A DNA stretch of 64,000 bases from Canna indica (Eukaryota > Streptophyta > Magnoliopsida > Zingiberales > Cannaceae), in assembly GCA_034359265.1 (NCBI GenBank), contig CP136895.1:5768501-5832500 (forward strand). The letters are read 5' to 3'. Positions 13,146-26,121 of this stretch are shown here, piece by piece. The translations under genes were made by a program, and so were the position numbers. The number at the start of each line of letters is the position of its first letter. Within the stretch, counting starts at the first letter, position 1. The notes under the pieces were generated by a model that worked only from the letters and a program-made list of their open reading frames with translations, was not told where the DNA came from and ran no database searches.

Positions 13146-14482
13146 AAATTGGTCGTATAATTAATTAACGTACGTGGACTCTAGAAAATGAAGTAGGTTG
13201 TGTAACAAACAACATAATTGAAGGAAAGCATATAAGTAGGAAAATGTTAAAATGTTATATATGCGCATGGGATCGAATCAATTATAACTTAATATAATAA
13301 ACACATACTGCGACACTAAAAATGACTCTAATGTCGAATTAATGAATAATCTAATAGAAAAGTAGAAGCGCTAGATGGATTGCAACATGCCAACATGTGC
13401 TGTCAGAAGCATGTGCTAATTGAATACATGATGAAGTCCGAATCCGGCCATCGAAGTTGATTAGCTAACTTCCACAACAAAGACCGGAAACAACTACGCA
13501 AACCACTTGTTTTTTTACTGACTAAATTGAACTGGAATGACAGGAAAAGATGGAACGACATTGTTGTCAATTTTTTGTAATCTTATATTGAAAATAATTG
13601 ATGTTTGGTGATTTTTATTGTTAAAAGTTAGGTAAATCATACTTATAAACTAATTAAGTTGTTTTAAACAATGGGCAGAAACACAATGTCTCATGCATTA
13701 AGTAGCCGTTTAAAGGTCTTCACACTTCGCCCAACTTTGCCATGCATGTGATAAGCTACGGAGAAACTACAATACAAGATGGCCTGCTCTGGAAATTGTA
13801 AGCTGGATGATGTTTCAGCTTTGTAATGTCTGCAAGAACCAATGACTAACAGTGTCCAGAAGACCATCAGCAGGCAATACAGGCTTTCAATACAGGCTTA
13901 ATCCAGATAAATCAACCCCGAAGGTGACATGGAAAAAAGGAAATAAAATATTTATCAGGGACTTGATATACTCCAATCCACTTGAAGAATCTCTCGCTTG
14001 GACTTGCTATTTATGAAATAAGTTCATATCAGAATGACAACAAACTTGACTACTACATACCTACTTGTGGAAGCAATACTTATCTAATCTAAAGATACTT
14101 GGAGATATCTCATCAATAATCAAATATGGGGCTCACAATCATTATTGATCACATGGTATTCTAATGGTGTTAAAGCATGTTTTGTCACGATATGCATCAA
14201 TATCAACATTAACAACTGATCTGTAAAACTATGAAGATGAAAGTTTGAGTAACATTCTGGGGAAGTGCAAAGAAAGGAAAAAAGCAGGTATCTCCCGGTA
14301 TGCTGCAAATGGCTCCGCCTAGAGTTAATGTTGGAGTAGAATAACTTGAAGCCTGTGGTTATAAGATGCAAAATTTGCTACTCTACAACCAAAATTCATA
14401 ACAATAAATTAGCTACAAATATGCTAAACATAAATAACTATGATCATGAAAGAATGTCGCGAGGCTTGATCAATCCTGACAT
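13146..14482. other. Region downstream of DCL1, no gene recognised
   Basis: AT-rich sequence that includes the expected 3' untranslated region of DCL1 next to 14482. I could not define the polyadenylation site. No protein-coding frame is supported. Confidence 0.6.
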
Positions 14483-17400
14483 CTATTTATTATCAGGGTA
14501 GCTTCTATTAAGAAGTTCAAGAAGAAGAGTGGCTGCTGAATCCTTGGCCTTTTTCACGCTGGGCATAGGTTCACCAATGCACTCATCAGTCCAACCGCGT
14601 TCAGATGTATTGACACGGACCGCATACACAAATCTTTTAGCATGAGCTGGACCGCCTTCATTAACACAGCGATATTGAGGCATCGGCCACTGCCGCCTTA
14701 AACATATGTCATTTAGGGTTTGCCTAGTGAAGATCTGAACCCCATTCTTTTTCTCTCCATTTCTGTCCAGATCCTTAGTCACTGCACTCTCTTTTTCCTT
14801 CTCCTTCAGAATTACTAGTGCATTTCGAGCAGCCAGCTTCTGTGCCATCTTCTTCTGTGGGTTTTGAGCTATTCCGATCTGAACCCCATCAATGAAAACT
14901 TCGACAGTGGCAATGTTACCTGTCCGTGTGGCCTTGTATTCTAAACCTTCTGCCTGTTGCTGGCAGCGTTCCTGAAGTTCCCTCACGGGATGCATTGGAA
15001 GGGTTTCCGGAGTTACCATAGGATGCAGTAAAGGTTGGAAGGCCTTGTCATAACACCAGAGAATAAAATCAATGCACAAGCTCCATAAAAAAACAAGATA
15101 GAATCTAATAAAGATGCAAGACTTCAGCACATAATGGTAGGGCAGAGAAAATCACCTTCCAGACAATTGATGAATCACGTTCATTGTCAAGAAAAATGGC
15201 ACCAGCAATAGACTCAACAATGTCCCCAAGTACTTTGGGAGCCTTGCAATCTCCAAGTCCAAAATAATTAAAACCTGTTTTTGACAGCTCATCTTGGGCA
15301 TCCTTCACAAAGTCCCGTATCTACATGGACAGATGACAACAATATGTGCATCACTAACTACTATTGATGTGTGTGTGTGTGGGGGGGGGGGGGGGGGGGG
15401 TCTCTAAAGACGACGATGGCACTGCCATGATTTTGAACTTTAGTTATTAAACGGTTAAACCATAAGCAACAGGGCAGAAAACAAACAAACCTGTGCTTCC
15501 AAAGCACTCGAACCGTGACGAAGATGCACATGCAGTTTGTGCTTGACAGCAACACGAGCAAAATTCTCGTTATTCACTGCAGCAGCGCGCAAGTCTGTCA
15601 AGCGCCCAGGAGGTAAGTCGGTGTAAGTAAAAAACAGATGCTTTGTGATTAGATGATCCAGTACAGCATCACCAACAAATTCAAGTCTTTGGTAACAAGA
15701 GACACCAGATGAAGGCCGCGAAGCATGTGTTATAGCTTCAACAAGCAAGCCCCTATCATTAAACTTCACAGCAAGTGCACCCTCTAGTGTATCAAAATCA
15801 ACACTTCTCATTATGCTTTCAGGTATGTTGTATGGTTTTGGACATGGAAAGTCTTTAGGATCTACATCCACATGAATCCCAATCCATTTCATAAGGTGAT
15901 TTGCAGCATTTTCTCCACCTTCAACATAATATACACCAATCAGTGCCTCAACAACATCTGCCAGAGTTTTACTAGAAAGAACCCTGTAGCAGCTGGAATC
16001 ACTCTCAACTTCCCCATCTTCTACGCAATCATCAACATAGAAATCCTTCTGTGGGTCAGTCTCAGCAGCAGGACATTCCTCATCAAAAATTGAGCAATCT
16101 GCTTCCTTACTATCTTCATCAAAGACAGGAAGAACCCCAGGAGCAGCCCACCTAGATGGAGCAAACCGGTCAGCTTGAATGTAGGATTGAAGTCCTTTAT
16201 TCAGTGCATACTGGTACAGGACCATGTTGCTAACCATTTGTTGCCTCATCCGTGTAAGCTGGCCTTCATGTTTCTGGGGGTACTTGAGGAAAAGAAATAT
16301 ACTGACAACCCACTTTAGGTATGCATCACCAAGTAGCTCTGCTCGCTCATAGCAGAAGGTCTCCTGACATGAAGCAGCTGTTAATGCTTCTAATATCTGA
16401 ACGGAGATTTATAACATGTCAGGTATCTAGGTAGAGTGAGAAATAAAAATAATTAGTCAGCAAAAGGAATGCAGCACATTCTCTGCAGCACCTTAGTAGT
16501 AGGAACAGGGAATTTGATCATATCCTTTAGCTGAACAGCCAGAAGCATACTCTCCACTCTTCTCATTATTGAAGGTAATCTCTGTGCGCCACGCACAAGA
16601 GCACCCGGAAGTGGGTGAATAAGACATAGTTCAGGAGGTAGATAAACATAGTATGTTTTGTCTAAATTCTCTTCATTTTCAACTTCTGGTGAAGAAAAAT
16701 ATCAAAATTTCTATGAGAACTAAAGAGCAGAGAAGCTAGAAGGACAAGGTGACAAAAACAAGGGAGTCATATAACAATACCCTCAGAATGCTCAAATCTA
16801 GGAGAAAGAAGATTTTTGCAGTAGGAAACTCCACGTCCTCTTATAAGAGGTTGTTTCTTATACATCAGCTCAACCCCATACCTGAAACAAACAATTAAAC
16901 AAAATGAATTGACCAGTTAATGAAAAATATACTCTTAGAGCACCATATTGGTTGGGGGGGAAAACTCTTTTTTGCTTGTCAGCATTGCTCTGTATTGGCT
17001 CTATTAGATTCCAATTTCAGATGCAAGAAATTATGAGAGCTAGAAATAATTATCTCAAAGAGAATCTTAGAGTAACTAAAAATATCTTACTTCTGCCTGT
17101 AATAGTCAGCATATGAGCTGTACTCCAGCGGCCCAAGATAGCCTTCCTTCCTAGGGAAGGAATTCTCAGCATTCATGTCATAGCGCACAGAATCCACATA
17201 GAACCTCTTCCCTGAATGTGCAGCAGTAACAATCCTTCCAACAAGATCTTTTACATCAATCCAAGAATCTGCCAAGAAAAGTTTGCCTTCAGATTGGGAA
17301 ATAGCATCCATGGGTTCTATGGAGTCTCGACTTGGAATCAATCCAGAAGCTTTCACAACATCAAACTGGGCAATAGCCCCTCTAATTCCATACGTGGGAT

Positions 17401-20400
17401 GAGCTCTGTGACCAAATGCCATGCCATGACGTAGTTTTCCAAATCCGTACTCCCTCCTATCCCCACCAAGGGTTCTCTCATTAGTACCAAGATAAACATC
17501 CGGGCGTGCCCTCTGAAGTGGGTTATTCCATGCATCAGTTTCCACTATCTTATTAACTAAATACCAATCAATCTCTTCCAATGGATCAAGATTATCAGAT
17601 CTCTCTGCGACCACTGGAACAAAGAGGTATGCCTTGGCAGGATCCCAGGGAGTAGTCAAGGGATCAACATCAACATCAAGTACTATGCTCATAAGTCGAA
17701 CATGAAAGCTCTTCAGTGAGACGAGCTGAATTAACATATATAATAAGATCAAGCATTAATATTTGATCAAGAGCACCACCATTCAAGAACATGACAAGGT
17801 AGCATACCTGAGTTTCTGTAATCTTTATGGTTCCCCGGAAGACGAGAGATGCCTTTGTTATCATTGTTCTTGCAACAAAGAGATCCATCGTCATCGATAA
17901 AACCTACAAGAGCAACAAATCATAACATAAAGCAATTTCTGAGACCATGCAACATGCTAGATTTTATTGTGTAGACCATGCACATACCTCTGCATCCAGC
18001 TTATTTCCAAAAATTATAGAAAAATTCGAAACTTGTGTAAGGAATGGGTCCTTGGACGTTCCAACATCAACACAGTTTACAGCATATATATATAGTTCAT
18101 GAAATTCTGAATTGCCGCAACCATCTCCCCCGGACAATATCCATTCACCCTATAATTACAAGATAGAACAGTTTTGGAAGCTATGCAGAACCAAAATTTA
18201 AAAGAATAATCTAAAAAATAAAATATAGGAAAAATAACTGTCCCTCGAGGAAAGAAATGGATATCACATTTAACGCTGTGAATATGATCATCAGAAAGTT
18301 TTCACATCCGAACCATACATAGAGAAGGGATTAAATCCATATGACATGCAAAAAAACTCTTGAAAACACTCAAAGGCTGGTCGACATGCTGAGCCTTGAA
18401 CTTAATCGTTCCTAGGTTGTTAAAACAGTTTCTCACAGTATCTTTTCATGAGAAAATAAGCATGCTCAATCTATGTATTGAATGGAAACGTTTTCCCTAT
18501 GAATCTATTATGATATGAAAAAGAAATAATCCTTTGAAAACCTCAATCTCTGGCAATCTTTACCTGATATACTGAGAAAGTTATATAATTATATATTGGT
18601 TTCATCTTTGGAAAGATATGATTCAAGGATTATTGTTTAGTATATGGCATAACAAAGTCATATTTAATCTACAAGAAACTATTACTAGAGAAATGTACAC
18701 CAAAGGCACTTACCCGGAGAATAGCTGCAATGCCTTCAGGATAGAACTCTCTATGCCGTGCTGTTCCTGGAAGAGGGTCTCCTTCATCATTCTGCTCAAC
18801 CTTTTCACCTTCCTCTCCACTTCCCTTGTCTGGGAGAAGCATGTCCGTGAATGCCCCCATCTCATGTAATTTCTTACATGCAGCTAAACAAACGGCCTGC
18901 AAGATAAAACTGATGATTTAGACTTGCACACTTAGACAAACTAAACCATGGTTTGTTGATGACCACAACAATCATTAAAGAAAAACCTGTTGTGCTATGC
19001 GCATTGAACAGCACAAAGGACCCTCAAGCTGTTGAAATGGTGCATTGCAAGGTAGTTGAAGCTTGCATGAATATTCAGTTGACCCCCCTGGCCTCTCATG
19101 CCATTGCATAATGAACTCAGGCCGAAGTATAGAATATCTATTTATAAGAACAGAAGGGTTTCAAAAAGGTTATTGCTAAGAAAGTGATATTTTAAACCTA
19201 GGTGGCATGAAAAACTCACAAATAAGTACCTGTCACTTGGTAATTGGGAACAATAGAAGTGAATGAGACCAACAGCAGAATTCAAGCTGACAATTGCACC
19301 AGTTGATTTCACTTTGTAGACAGAACCGGGTGATGCATCTGTTGTAGATAATCTTTGAATATCCTTGAGATGACTAAGGTCAGTTCGCTCTATGGCTTCT
19401 TTCCTCAACGTCTCTTCACTATTGCGAGCATTTCTTAAGAAGGTTTCATGCGACAGATTCTCACTAGAATCAAAAAGCTTCACATAGTGAGAAATCCATC
19501 TTAAAACCTACAATAAATGGATTACCACTGAGCGGAAACATGTTATTTACCTTTCAAGCATCAAGATGTAGTCAGATCCAGGTTTTCTAGCACGACCTCT
19601 AGACTGGATATAGGCTAAAACTGTTTTTGCAAGGTCAAAGCGAATGACAACATTGCATTGCCTAATATCAAGTCCTTCCTCGGCAACACTGGTGGCAACT
19701 AATAAAGTAATCTGCAAAAAGTTCACAACAATGCAAAATGAGAAGAAGGTATGCTAAAGAATGAAACAGATTTACTTAATTGTGTCTGTTGCTAGTTTTT
19801 CATTAGTTGGGAGCTCTAAGAAGTTTAGCACAAAATTGAAACAATTTCATCATAAAATTGCAGCAAGTATGATATTTCAGTAAAAAATCAGATATATGTA
19901 CTATTGAATCTCTTCTTGTCACATATTTTTTGCAATTGAACAATATGATCAATAATTAAGTCAACTAAAATATACTACTAGAAGATATCTTACTCGGCCA
20001 TCACGAAATTGAGCGATTGTTTCTTGCATTTGACTTGTACGCATTTCCTGGTTATTGTTGTGTCCTATCAGACTTGCACACTTTATGAAACTTAGAGATG
20101 GGAGCTCCGCAAAGACCTGCTTTATACACAACAAATTTATAGTAATGTTTCTATGCAACAAAGAATGTCATATTGTTTCTCTGAATATTAAAAAGAAAAG
20201 AACACAGAATAAGGGAAAGACCTTTGGAAGAACTAACGCAGCAACAACACGCTCAACAAAGATGATTGCATGAAAGTCCTCAGTGTGCTGATACTTGAGA
20301 AGTATTTTAATCAATGCCTGCACCTTAGGAGTAACTTTCCCATCTGCCACAGCAGCACCTATAATGACATCTACATGCTCACCGCCAGAGACAGCTGACA

Positions 20401-23400
20401 ATATGCATTACATGCAAAGTGAGATAACAGTCCAATAGATGGAATAATGTGAATTCAGATATTAAGAGCTACAAACTTAGTAGGTATTACATGCAAGGAC
20501 TACATGATCTTGTGCAGATCAGATAGGAGATGCTCCACCAAAATCCCATAAAAGCACACATAAGAGAGGAGCAAAAGACTCACTACAGCTTGACTAGCTA
20601 GTCATGGCTGCTGCAGTAAATGTATCTTGAATATAACCAAAAATCATTTTAGAAGCAGGCAACATTAGAGGATTACTTTTCTAATGGCACCATTGTTAAT
20701 AACACAAATAACAATTAAATTCTGCTCTTACAAATAGAGTTAACATGTTTGGCTGGCTGCAAAAATTGATTGATCAATTATTTGATCTAAGAAATAGCTT
20801 AGGTTCAACCATTCAAGTAAACCCAGAATAAAACTATGCATAACACCAAATAAAAGAATTTGTAAGTAAATATTACAATTTTTAAGAATCTTCTCCAATG
20901 ATTTACATGATAAAACATTACAAAAAAAAATGCTCATTTTGAAGCTTAAGTGAAATATCAGAACACTGACCATGACTATTGGGCAATTCCCCTTCCTCAA
21001 CCTCATCAACATTTAGAGCATCAGAGGCATGCATATCAACATCATTTGCACCATCATCATTGGCAGCACCTTCAGACAGCTGGCATTGCAGTAAAGCCAC
21101 AACTTTCTTCAGGTATGATTCTTGAAATTTGACATCAAGCTGGTAATTTGCCCTTTCATCATTTTGTAAGGCTGTCAAAAAGGAATGTGCAACCTGAAAA
21201 GACTTGCTGTCAAATTTCATATTGTTGCTAACTAAAACACATCAAGATTTGGCAGTTCACCACAAATACCTTGTAAGCACACCACTGTCCAAGTTCACCT
21301 AAAGCATAATTTATGGCCCGCAACTTCTGAATCAAATTAGCAGCACCATCGCTTTCAGTTCTCTCAGAAACACCATAGACCAAGCGCAGTTCATCTTTGG
21401 ACCCAGCATCTCTGGCCCCCATAAACTGCCACTTGCTTTTTCTAGAGCTAGAATGAGCAGCTTGTTCAACTTCAACTTCCATCTGTTTAATTTGTTCATG
21501 AAGGGACCATAGAACAGCTGCTTTATCATATCGCACCACAATTTCCAAGGGCATGGGAACATGTTTCTCCAATTCTCTTCGGTCCTTCACTGTACACACA
21601 ATAGAATCTAATTTACTTTCAAGGTTCCGAATCTTGATGGCGCAGTCCTCCTGACTAGAAACTCCTGGACAGCAAACAGTAAAGTTCAGCAACCACCATA
21701 CAGGTGGAACTTACAATAAAATGATATGAGTACACAAAATCATCAATGATTAAGTACCCCTAATCAACAAATAGAAAACAAATCAAAAGAAGACCATACC
21801 CTTTAAGTTGACAGGAGAAGCCGTCATACCAAAAACAGCTGGTCTTTTATCTTTCGGAGTTGTATGATAGAACTCAGACATTACCAAAGAATAGGGATGT
21901 TTTTTCACAGCATGATGGCATTCATCCAAAATTAAAAGATGAATTGATTCCATTTTTATTATACTGTGCCTGAGAATGTTCAACAATATTTGAGCTGTCA
22001 TAACTAGTACCTGCAATGGAACCACTTGCTTTCAATACAACTAAAGTACACTGTTGAGGCAACAGCAAGTTCTTTTTATTTTCTACGTTGGCTTTAATGT
22101 TCATGAGAACTTAGATGCGACAATCTCACAATCAATTCAACACATCTATTATGTTGCAATGAAGGTATTGAAAAGTCCAAAACACACAATGAAAAGTAAT
22201 GTTAGGAAAGGACCTATAAAAGACAGTTTCTCCAAAAAAGGTGTTTGCTTAATAAAAATTCATATAGTTGTTATAAGTAAACATCTTGATATTTATAAGG
22301 CTGAGACTCTTCATGTTTATCATGTTTTTCCTCAAAATCCATTGAGATCATATAAATTCTTGAACTTCCTCTAACAGATCATGGTAATAGAGGACAGATG
22401 TCTTTCAAAGAACAAGACAATGAAGGGTCATGAGATGTATATAATGTTGTTTGTTATCATCAATGGTAAATATACACAATTACTTATCCTACATTTTTTC
22501 TTATCACATTGTGGCATAACAGAAGGACATGAACTATCCTAAGCCGAACAATCTATGTACAATTACTTATATCTAGTGGTAAATATACACAATTACTTAT
22601 CCTACACTTTTTCTTATCACATCAATGGTAAATATACACAATTTCAAATTACTATCATGCATAACATGAAAAAAGGAAGTATATAAATAATTATATAAGT
22701 GGTAAATAGCTATTGAATATCAGAAGGACATGAACTATCCTAAGCCGAACAATCTATTTGATATTCAAGGATTATTTTTTATGGTGTTCATTTATAAAAA
22801 AAAACAAATGGTAGGAAATCAAAGTGGCCCAAGCTTTCCTGAAGAAGCATGATGAGTACATAACATGATATTGCTATTTCAATAAAAACCCAAGGCTATA
22901 ACAATTCGTCAATTTACATAATAGAAGGTTCAGCACCACGAGCATTGAGCAGGTTAATTTTGCACCAAATCAAGTAATGGCACAACTCATAAGCTTGGAT
23001 CAAATTGGCAAAAGAAAAGTTTGAACACTCATATGGCATACCACAATATTATGGTAATCTCATGCCAACTATGGTTAGGTTAACTCATTGCTAAGGAAAT
23101 AAAAGATAAAAACCAAATTGTTTGATTTGTGATTGGTGGCTCAACACACAGGCGGCACGTTGGATGTTTATTGACCCCTTGCAAACAGGTAGTCAGCAAA
23201 GTTATAGTTGACATAAGAGAGTAATTATCTTTCTGTGTGTAATGGTAATCCTAGATAGCTAAGCAACTAATAGTTGGGTCATACACCAGAAATTGGCTCT
23301 TGGCTCTTAACCTGGATATGATTGCACTTTCTATTACAGTTGTTTTTACTCAAACCATCCAATCTCAAATTCAAAATTGACTAAGCAAGAACACATCAAC

Positions 23401-25095
23401 CAATAAAATGTATATGGAAAGATAATTCATTCTTAACTGATCAAAATTTATGGTTATACCTTCTCACCATATTTAGACAGACTTAATTCCAGTTAAAGAC
23501 TCATTCAAGACTTTAACACCAAAAAAGCCACAATATGGAATTCAAGATACCAGTGAATAAATTTATGCAAAAACCTAGTCTACCATGCATTAACTTAACT
23601 CCACCTATTCCATGTATCACAGTAAAGAACCACAGAAGCTAACCAAAAGCATGAAATATCCTTTTTGCATAATGAGTAAGCTGAGGATAGACCCAACAAC
23701 TAACTTGCTTAAATATAATTATGATAATTAATCCTGAACACATCACAACACATAAAGAAATGAAAAGAGTGTCTACTATCTAAGTTTTATCAAAGAAAAA
23801 AGAAGTAACAGTATTTTCATTTAAAAGTCAAAACTAAATTCTAATAAAAGTAAATCACTCCGACAGAAATCTAATGGAACAAAATAGTATGTCTTGCCTG
23901 TTTGGACTCAAATTCACGTTGCCACCTTCGTGAGTCCCAGAAATCTTGGCCTGTCTCACCGCAGTAATGCCCAACTTTATACCCGGTCCTTTCACGAATA
24001 ACCTCTGCTTGCTGCAAGCAAAATCCCAATCAGTAGCAGATCAACAAATGCTCAAAAATGTTGTCTCATCTGATGCGATACCTGGTACACAAGGGGAACT
24101 TTTGGCACCAAAAATACTGCAAGCATTTTCCTATTTTCTTTTAGCATCTCTGTGCAGACGCTTTGGATGAGCATTACAGCAATCAATGTCTTCCCCGCCC
24201 CAGTCTCCAAGAAGGCAATGGTGTTTTTCATCTTGGCCTGCTCTAGAACATCGAGCTGGTACTGACGAGCTTGTTCTTCAGTTGGCTTCTCCCTCTTCTC
24301 TTGGGGCCTCCTCTCAGGGCTTCTTCTAACCAGCTCCGTGCTACTATCCAGCTTGGCCTTCTTCGCCTCCCTATTGACGTCTGCCTCCCATGAACCAACG
24401 CGGAAGACAACCTTTCCCGACTTGTCCCGCTCCCAATACCCCCTGTGCTCCCTATCCCTCCACTCTCTATCTCTGTTTTCCCTCCAATCCCCTCCTCCAT
24501 CCCGCTCCCTCTTTCTACTCCAATCCCCGTCTCTCCTCCTCCGATCACCCTCATCCCAGCGGCGTGAACGCCGCCCTCCCGGAGATTCCCTATACCGATC
24601 ACGCCGATGAGCTTTTTCATCTGTCCGATCACAGACCTTATCTTTCCTATTACTGTACCTCCACCCACTTTTCAAAACGCCTCCATCCCTCTCCGCTACC
24701 TTCTCATCCACGGCATCCCGTTGGACTCTACTGACATCGCTCCCGAAGCCGTTCCCGGCCGCTGGTTTGACCGAGACCTCAGCAGCGGCAGTGCTGATGG
24801 GAATTTCCTTTACTTCCTGTGGCGGCGGCGGCGGCGGCGGCGACGGCGGGTCGGGGATGTGATCGCCGTTGATGCTGTCTAGGATGCGATCGATCTCGCA
24901 TAGGAAGCCGTCCTCGTCGTTGTTGTCCAGAGCAGGGAGGGCGGAGGGGTCAAAGTCGGCGAAGTCGATTCCGCAGAGCCCGCCGTCGTCCTCGCAGGCG
25001 TCGAACCAATATGAGGCCGGATCACCGCTGCCGCCGCCGTTGGCGAGGGCGGCCGCTGCGCCCGCCGGCCCGGGCAATGTGGGCTCGCCCCCCAT
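14483..25095 (-). CDS. DCL1: DICER-LIKE 1, microRNA-processing ribonuclease III (19 exons, 1933 aa)
   Basis: Nuclear enzyme that cuts primary microRNA transcripts into miRNA duplexes. Exons: 24082-25095, 23898-24011, 21800-22010, 21270-21664, 20971-21193, 20222-20394, 19994-20116, 19551-19711, 19230-19463, 18987-19137, 18714-18896, 17988-18149, 17808-17903, 17091-17725, 16781-16881, 16492-16685, 15491-16396, 15156-15320, 14483-15043. The joined frame is open throughout (5802 nt). The start is the ATG of MGGEPT; an upstream in-frame start would translate a GA microsatellite. Domains: acidic then Arg/Asp-rich disordered N terminus (to about 265); helicase with GAGKT (299-303), DECH (405-408) and QSRGRARK (787-794); Dicer dimerisation domain (about 855-950); PAZ (about 1190-1300); RNase IIIa with E1410, D1414, D1537, E1540; RNase IIIb with E1629, D1633, D1725, E1728; two dsRNA-binding domains (about 1764-1827 and 1852-1926). 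All catalytic residues are present, and the length is close to Arabidopsis DCL1 (1909). Intron 2 (about 1.9 kb) uses a GC donor. Every other donor is GT. Confidence 0.97.
15368..15400. repeat. (GT)n followed by 20 consecutive G, in DCL1 intron 17
   Basis: A GT dinucleotide run (15368-15380) leads straight into 20 G residues (15381-15400). On the transcribed strand this is C20 followed by an AC run, within the 170-bp intron 15321-15490 and about 90 bases from each splice site. A homopolymer of this length should be unstable, and its exact length may be a sequencing artefact. Confidence 0.9.
17894..17999 (-). promoter_or_regulatory. miR162 target site in DCL1, split by intron 12
   Basis: Exon 12 ends CTGGATGCAGAG (17999-17988) and exon 13 begins GTTTTATCGA (17903-17894). 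Once spliced, the junction is complementary to miR162 with a single extra U. In Arabidopsis, miR162 is known to cleave DCL1 mRNA at the exon 12/13 junction, forming a negative feedback loop on miRNA production. Exon numbering and position agree here. The site exists only in spliced mRNA because intron 12 (17904-17987) divides it. Confidence 0.9.
22011..23897 (-). other. Large intron 2 of DCL1 with GC donor and internal repeats
   Basis: The donor reads CAG|GCAAGA (exon 2 ends at 23898) and the acceptor TTGCAG|GTACTA (exon 3 begins at 22010). The reading frame across the join continues [12 protein letters not shown], as in other DCL1 proteins. The intron is AT-rich and contains repeated blocks. 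GGTAAATATACACAATTACT plus flanking sequence occurs at about 22465 and 22580. AGAAGGACATGAACTATCCT followed by AAGCCGAACAATCTAT occurs at about 22520 and 22722. No gene or transposon end was recognised inside it. Confidence 0.85.
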
Positions 25096-25165
25096 CTCCT
25101 GCTCCCCGCAACGCCGAAGACTTCTCCTCCAAGCAAGGCGCAGACAGAAGCCCAAATAACGAGAT

Positions 25166-25167
<2 letters not shown>

Positions 25168-25203
<36 letters not shown>
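25168..25203. repeat. (GA)n microsatellite in the DCL1 leader
   Basis: An uninterrupted GA run of 36 bases about 75-110 bp upstream of the DCL1 ATG. On the coding strand it is a CT repeat, a common element of plant 5' leaders and core promoters (GA/CT elements bound by BPC/GAGA-type factors in other genes). Confidence 0.95.
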
Positions 25204-25206
<3 letters not shown>

Positions 25207-26067
25207 GTGATAAACCGTACGAATCACGCAAAGGGGGTGGTGGGTGGGACGGGGAAGGAATCAGGAGAGGAGGGATTTTGTTCCCTGGAAAGGATTCGGC
25301 GGTGTATCAACGCGACTCTCTTTCTCTCTCTCTTTCTTTCTTTGTTGCTCTTCTGCTGCTTCTGCGCTGCGGTATTCCCTTCCTCTTCTTTTCGGCGATA
25401 CGGCTTTTTGCGAAGACCCCTTCCTTGCGCCTTTTTGACTCTTTTAAGACGACCTTCTTCGCTAGCACGTACGTGGTCGCCTCCGCTTCCTCAGACCAAC
25501 GAGAGAGGAGAGCGGAGAGATTCTTCCATTATTTAGTGCTGCGATGCGAGTGGCGCAGTGGGGACGACGGCCGAGTTTAGAGATACCGCACTTTAGGTTC
25601 AGCTTATTATTAGATTTCTTTTTCCATAATTACATTACAGTGGATTATAAAAGGTTAAGGCTGCTTTGGCCGTCACGTGAGACGCGGATGGTGCTCAGTT
25701 GCTCAACTGCTTCGCGAGTGCGAGTCCTAACTCCTCACCCCCTCTCTCTATCAACTAGTCACGCTTGCCTATGGGGCCCTCTGTTACCCAATCAAAGCGC
25801 GGGTACACGAAGCCGTGGTTGAGACTTGCAGCACTTGATAAATCCGGCATCTGCGAATACGCATCGTTGTATCTCCCGTTGGACTTGATCGACGGGCTTT
25901 CCACTGCGCTGCCACAGCCAGCTTGAGGCTGAGCAAGTAATGTCGCTGCTCTGCTTGATAAAATGACATGAAGGCATGAAGCAGAAGAGGAGGCATCTCC
26001 AGGCTAAGCTAGGGGGGGGGCTAAGTCGCGCTTCCGACGACGTACGGCGATGAAGTGGCGAGGCCTT

Positions 26068-26068
<1 letters not shown>

Positions 26069-26120
<52 letters not shown>
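26069..26120. repeat. (AT)n microsatellite
   Basis: About 26 uninterrupted TA dinucleotides, roughly 1 kb upstream of the DCL1 start codon. Confidence 0.97.

Positions 26121-26121
<1 letters not shown>

Noticed and set aside
16882..17090. A miRNA hairpin in DCL1 intron 14, like Arabidopsis MIR838
   Set aside because: I looked for a stem-loop in the matching intron and found only weak CTCTAAGA complementarity. MIR838 is known only from Arabidopsis relatives.
25011..25580. Plus-strand open frame of 189 codons over the DCL1 leader
   Set aside because: It overlaps the DCL1 first exon and a GA microsatellite, and its translation is low-complexity. It is a shadow of the minus-strand gene.
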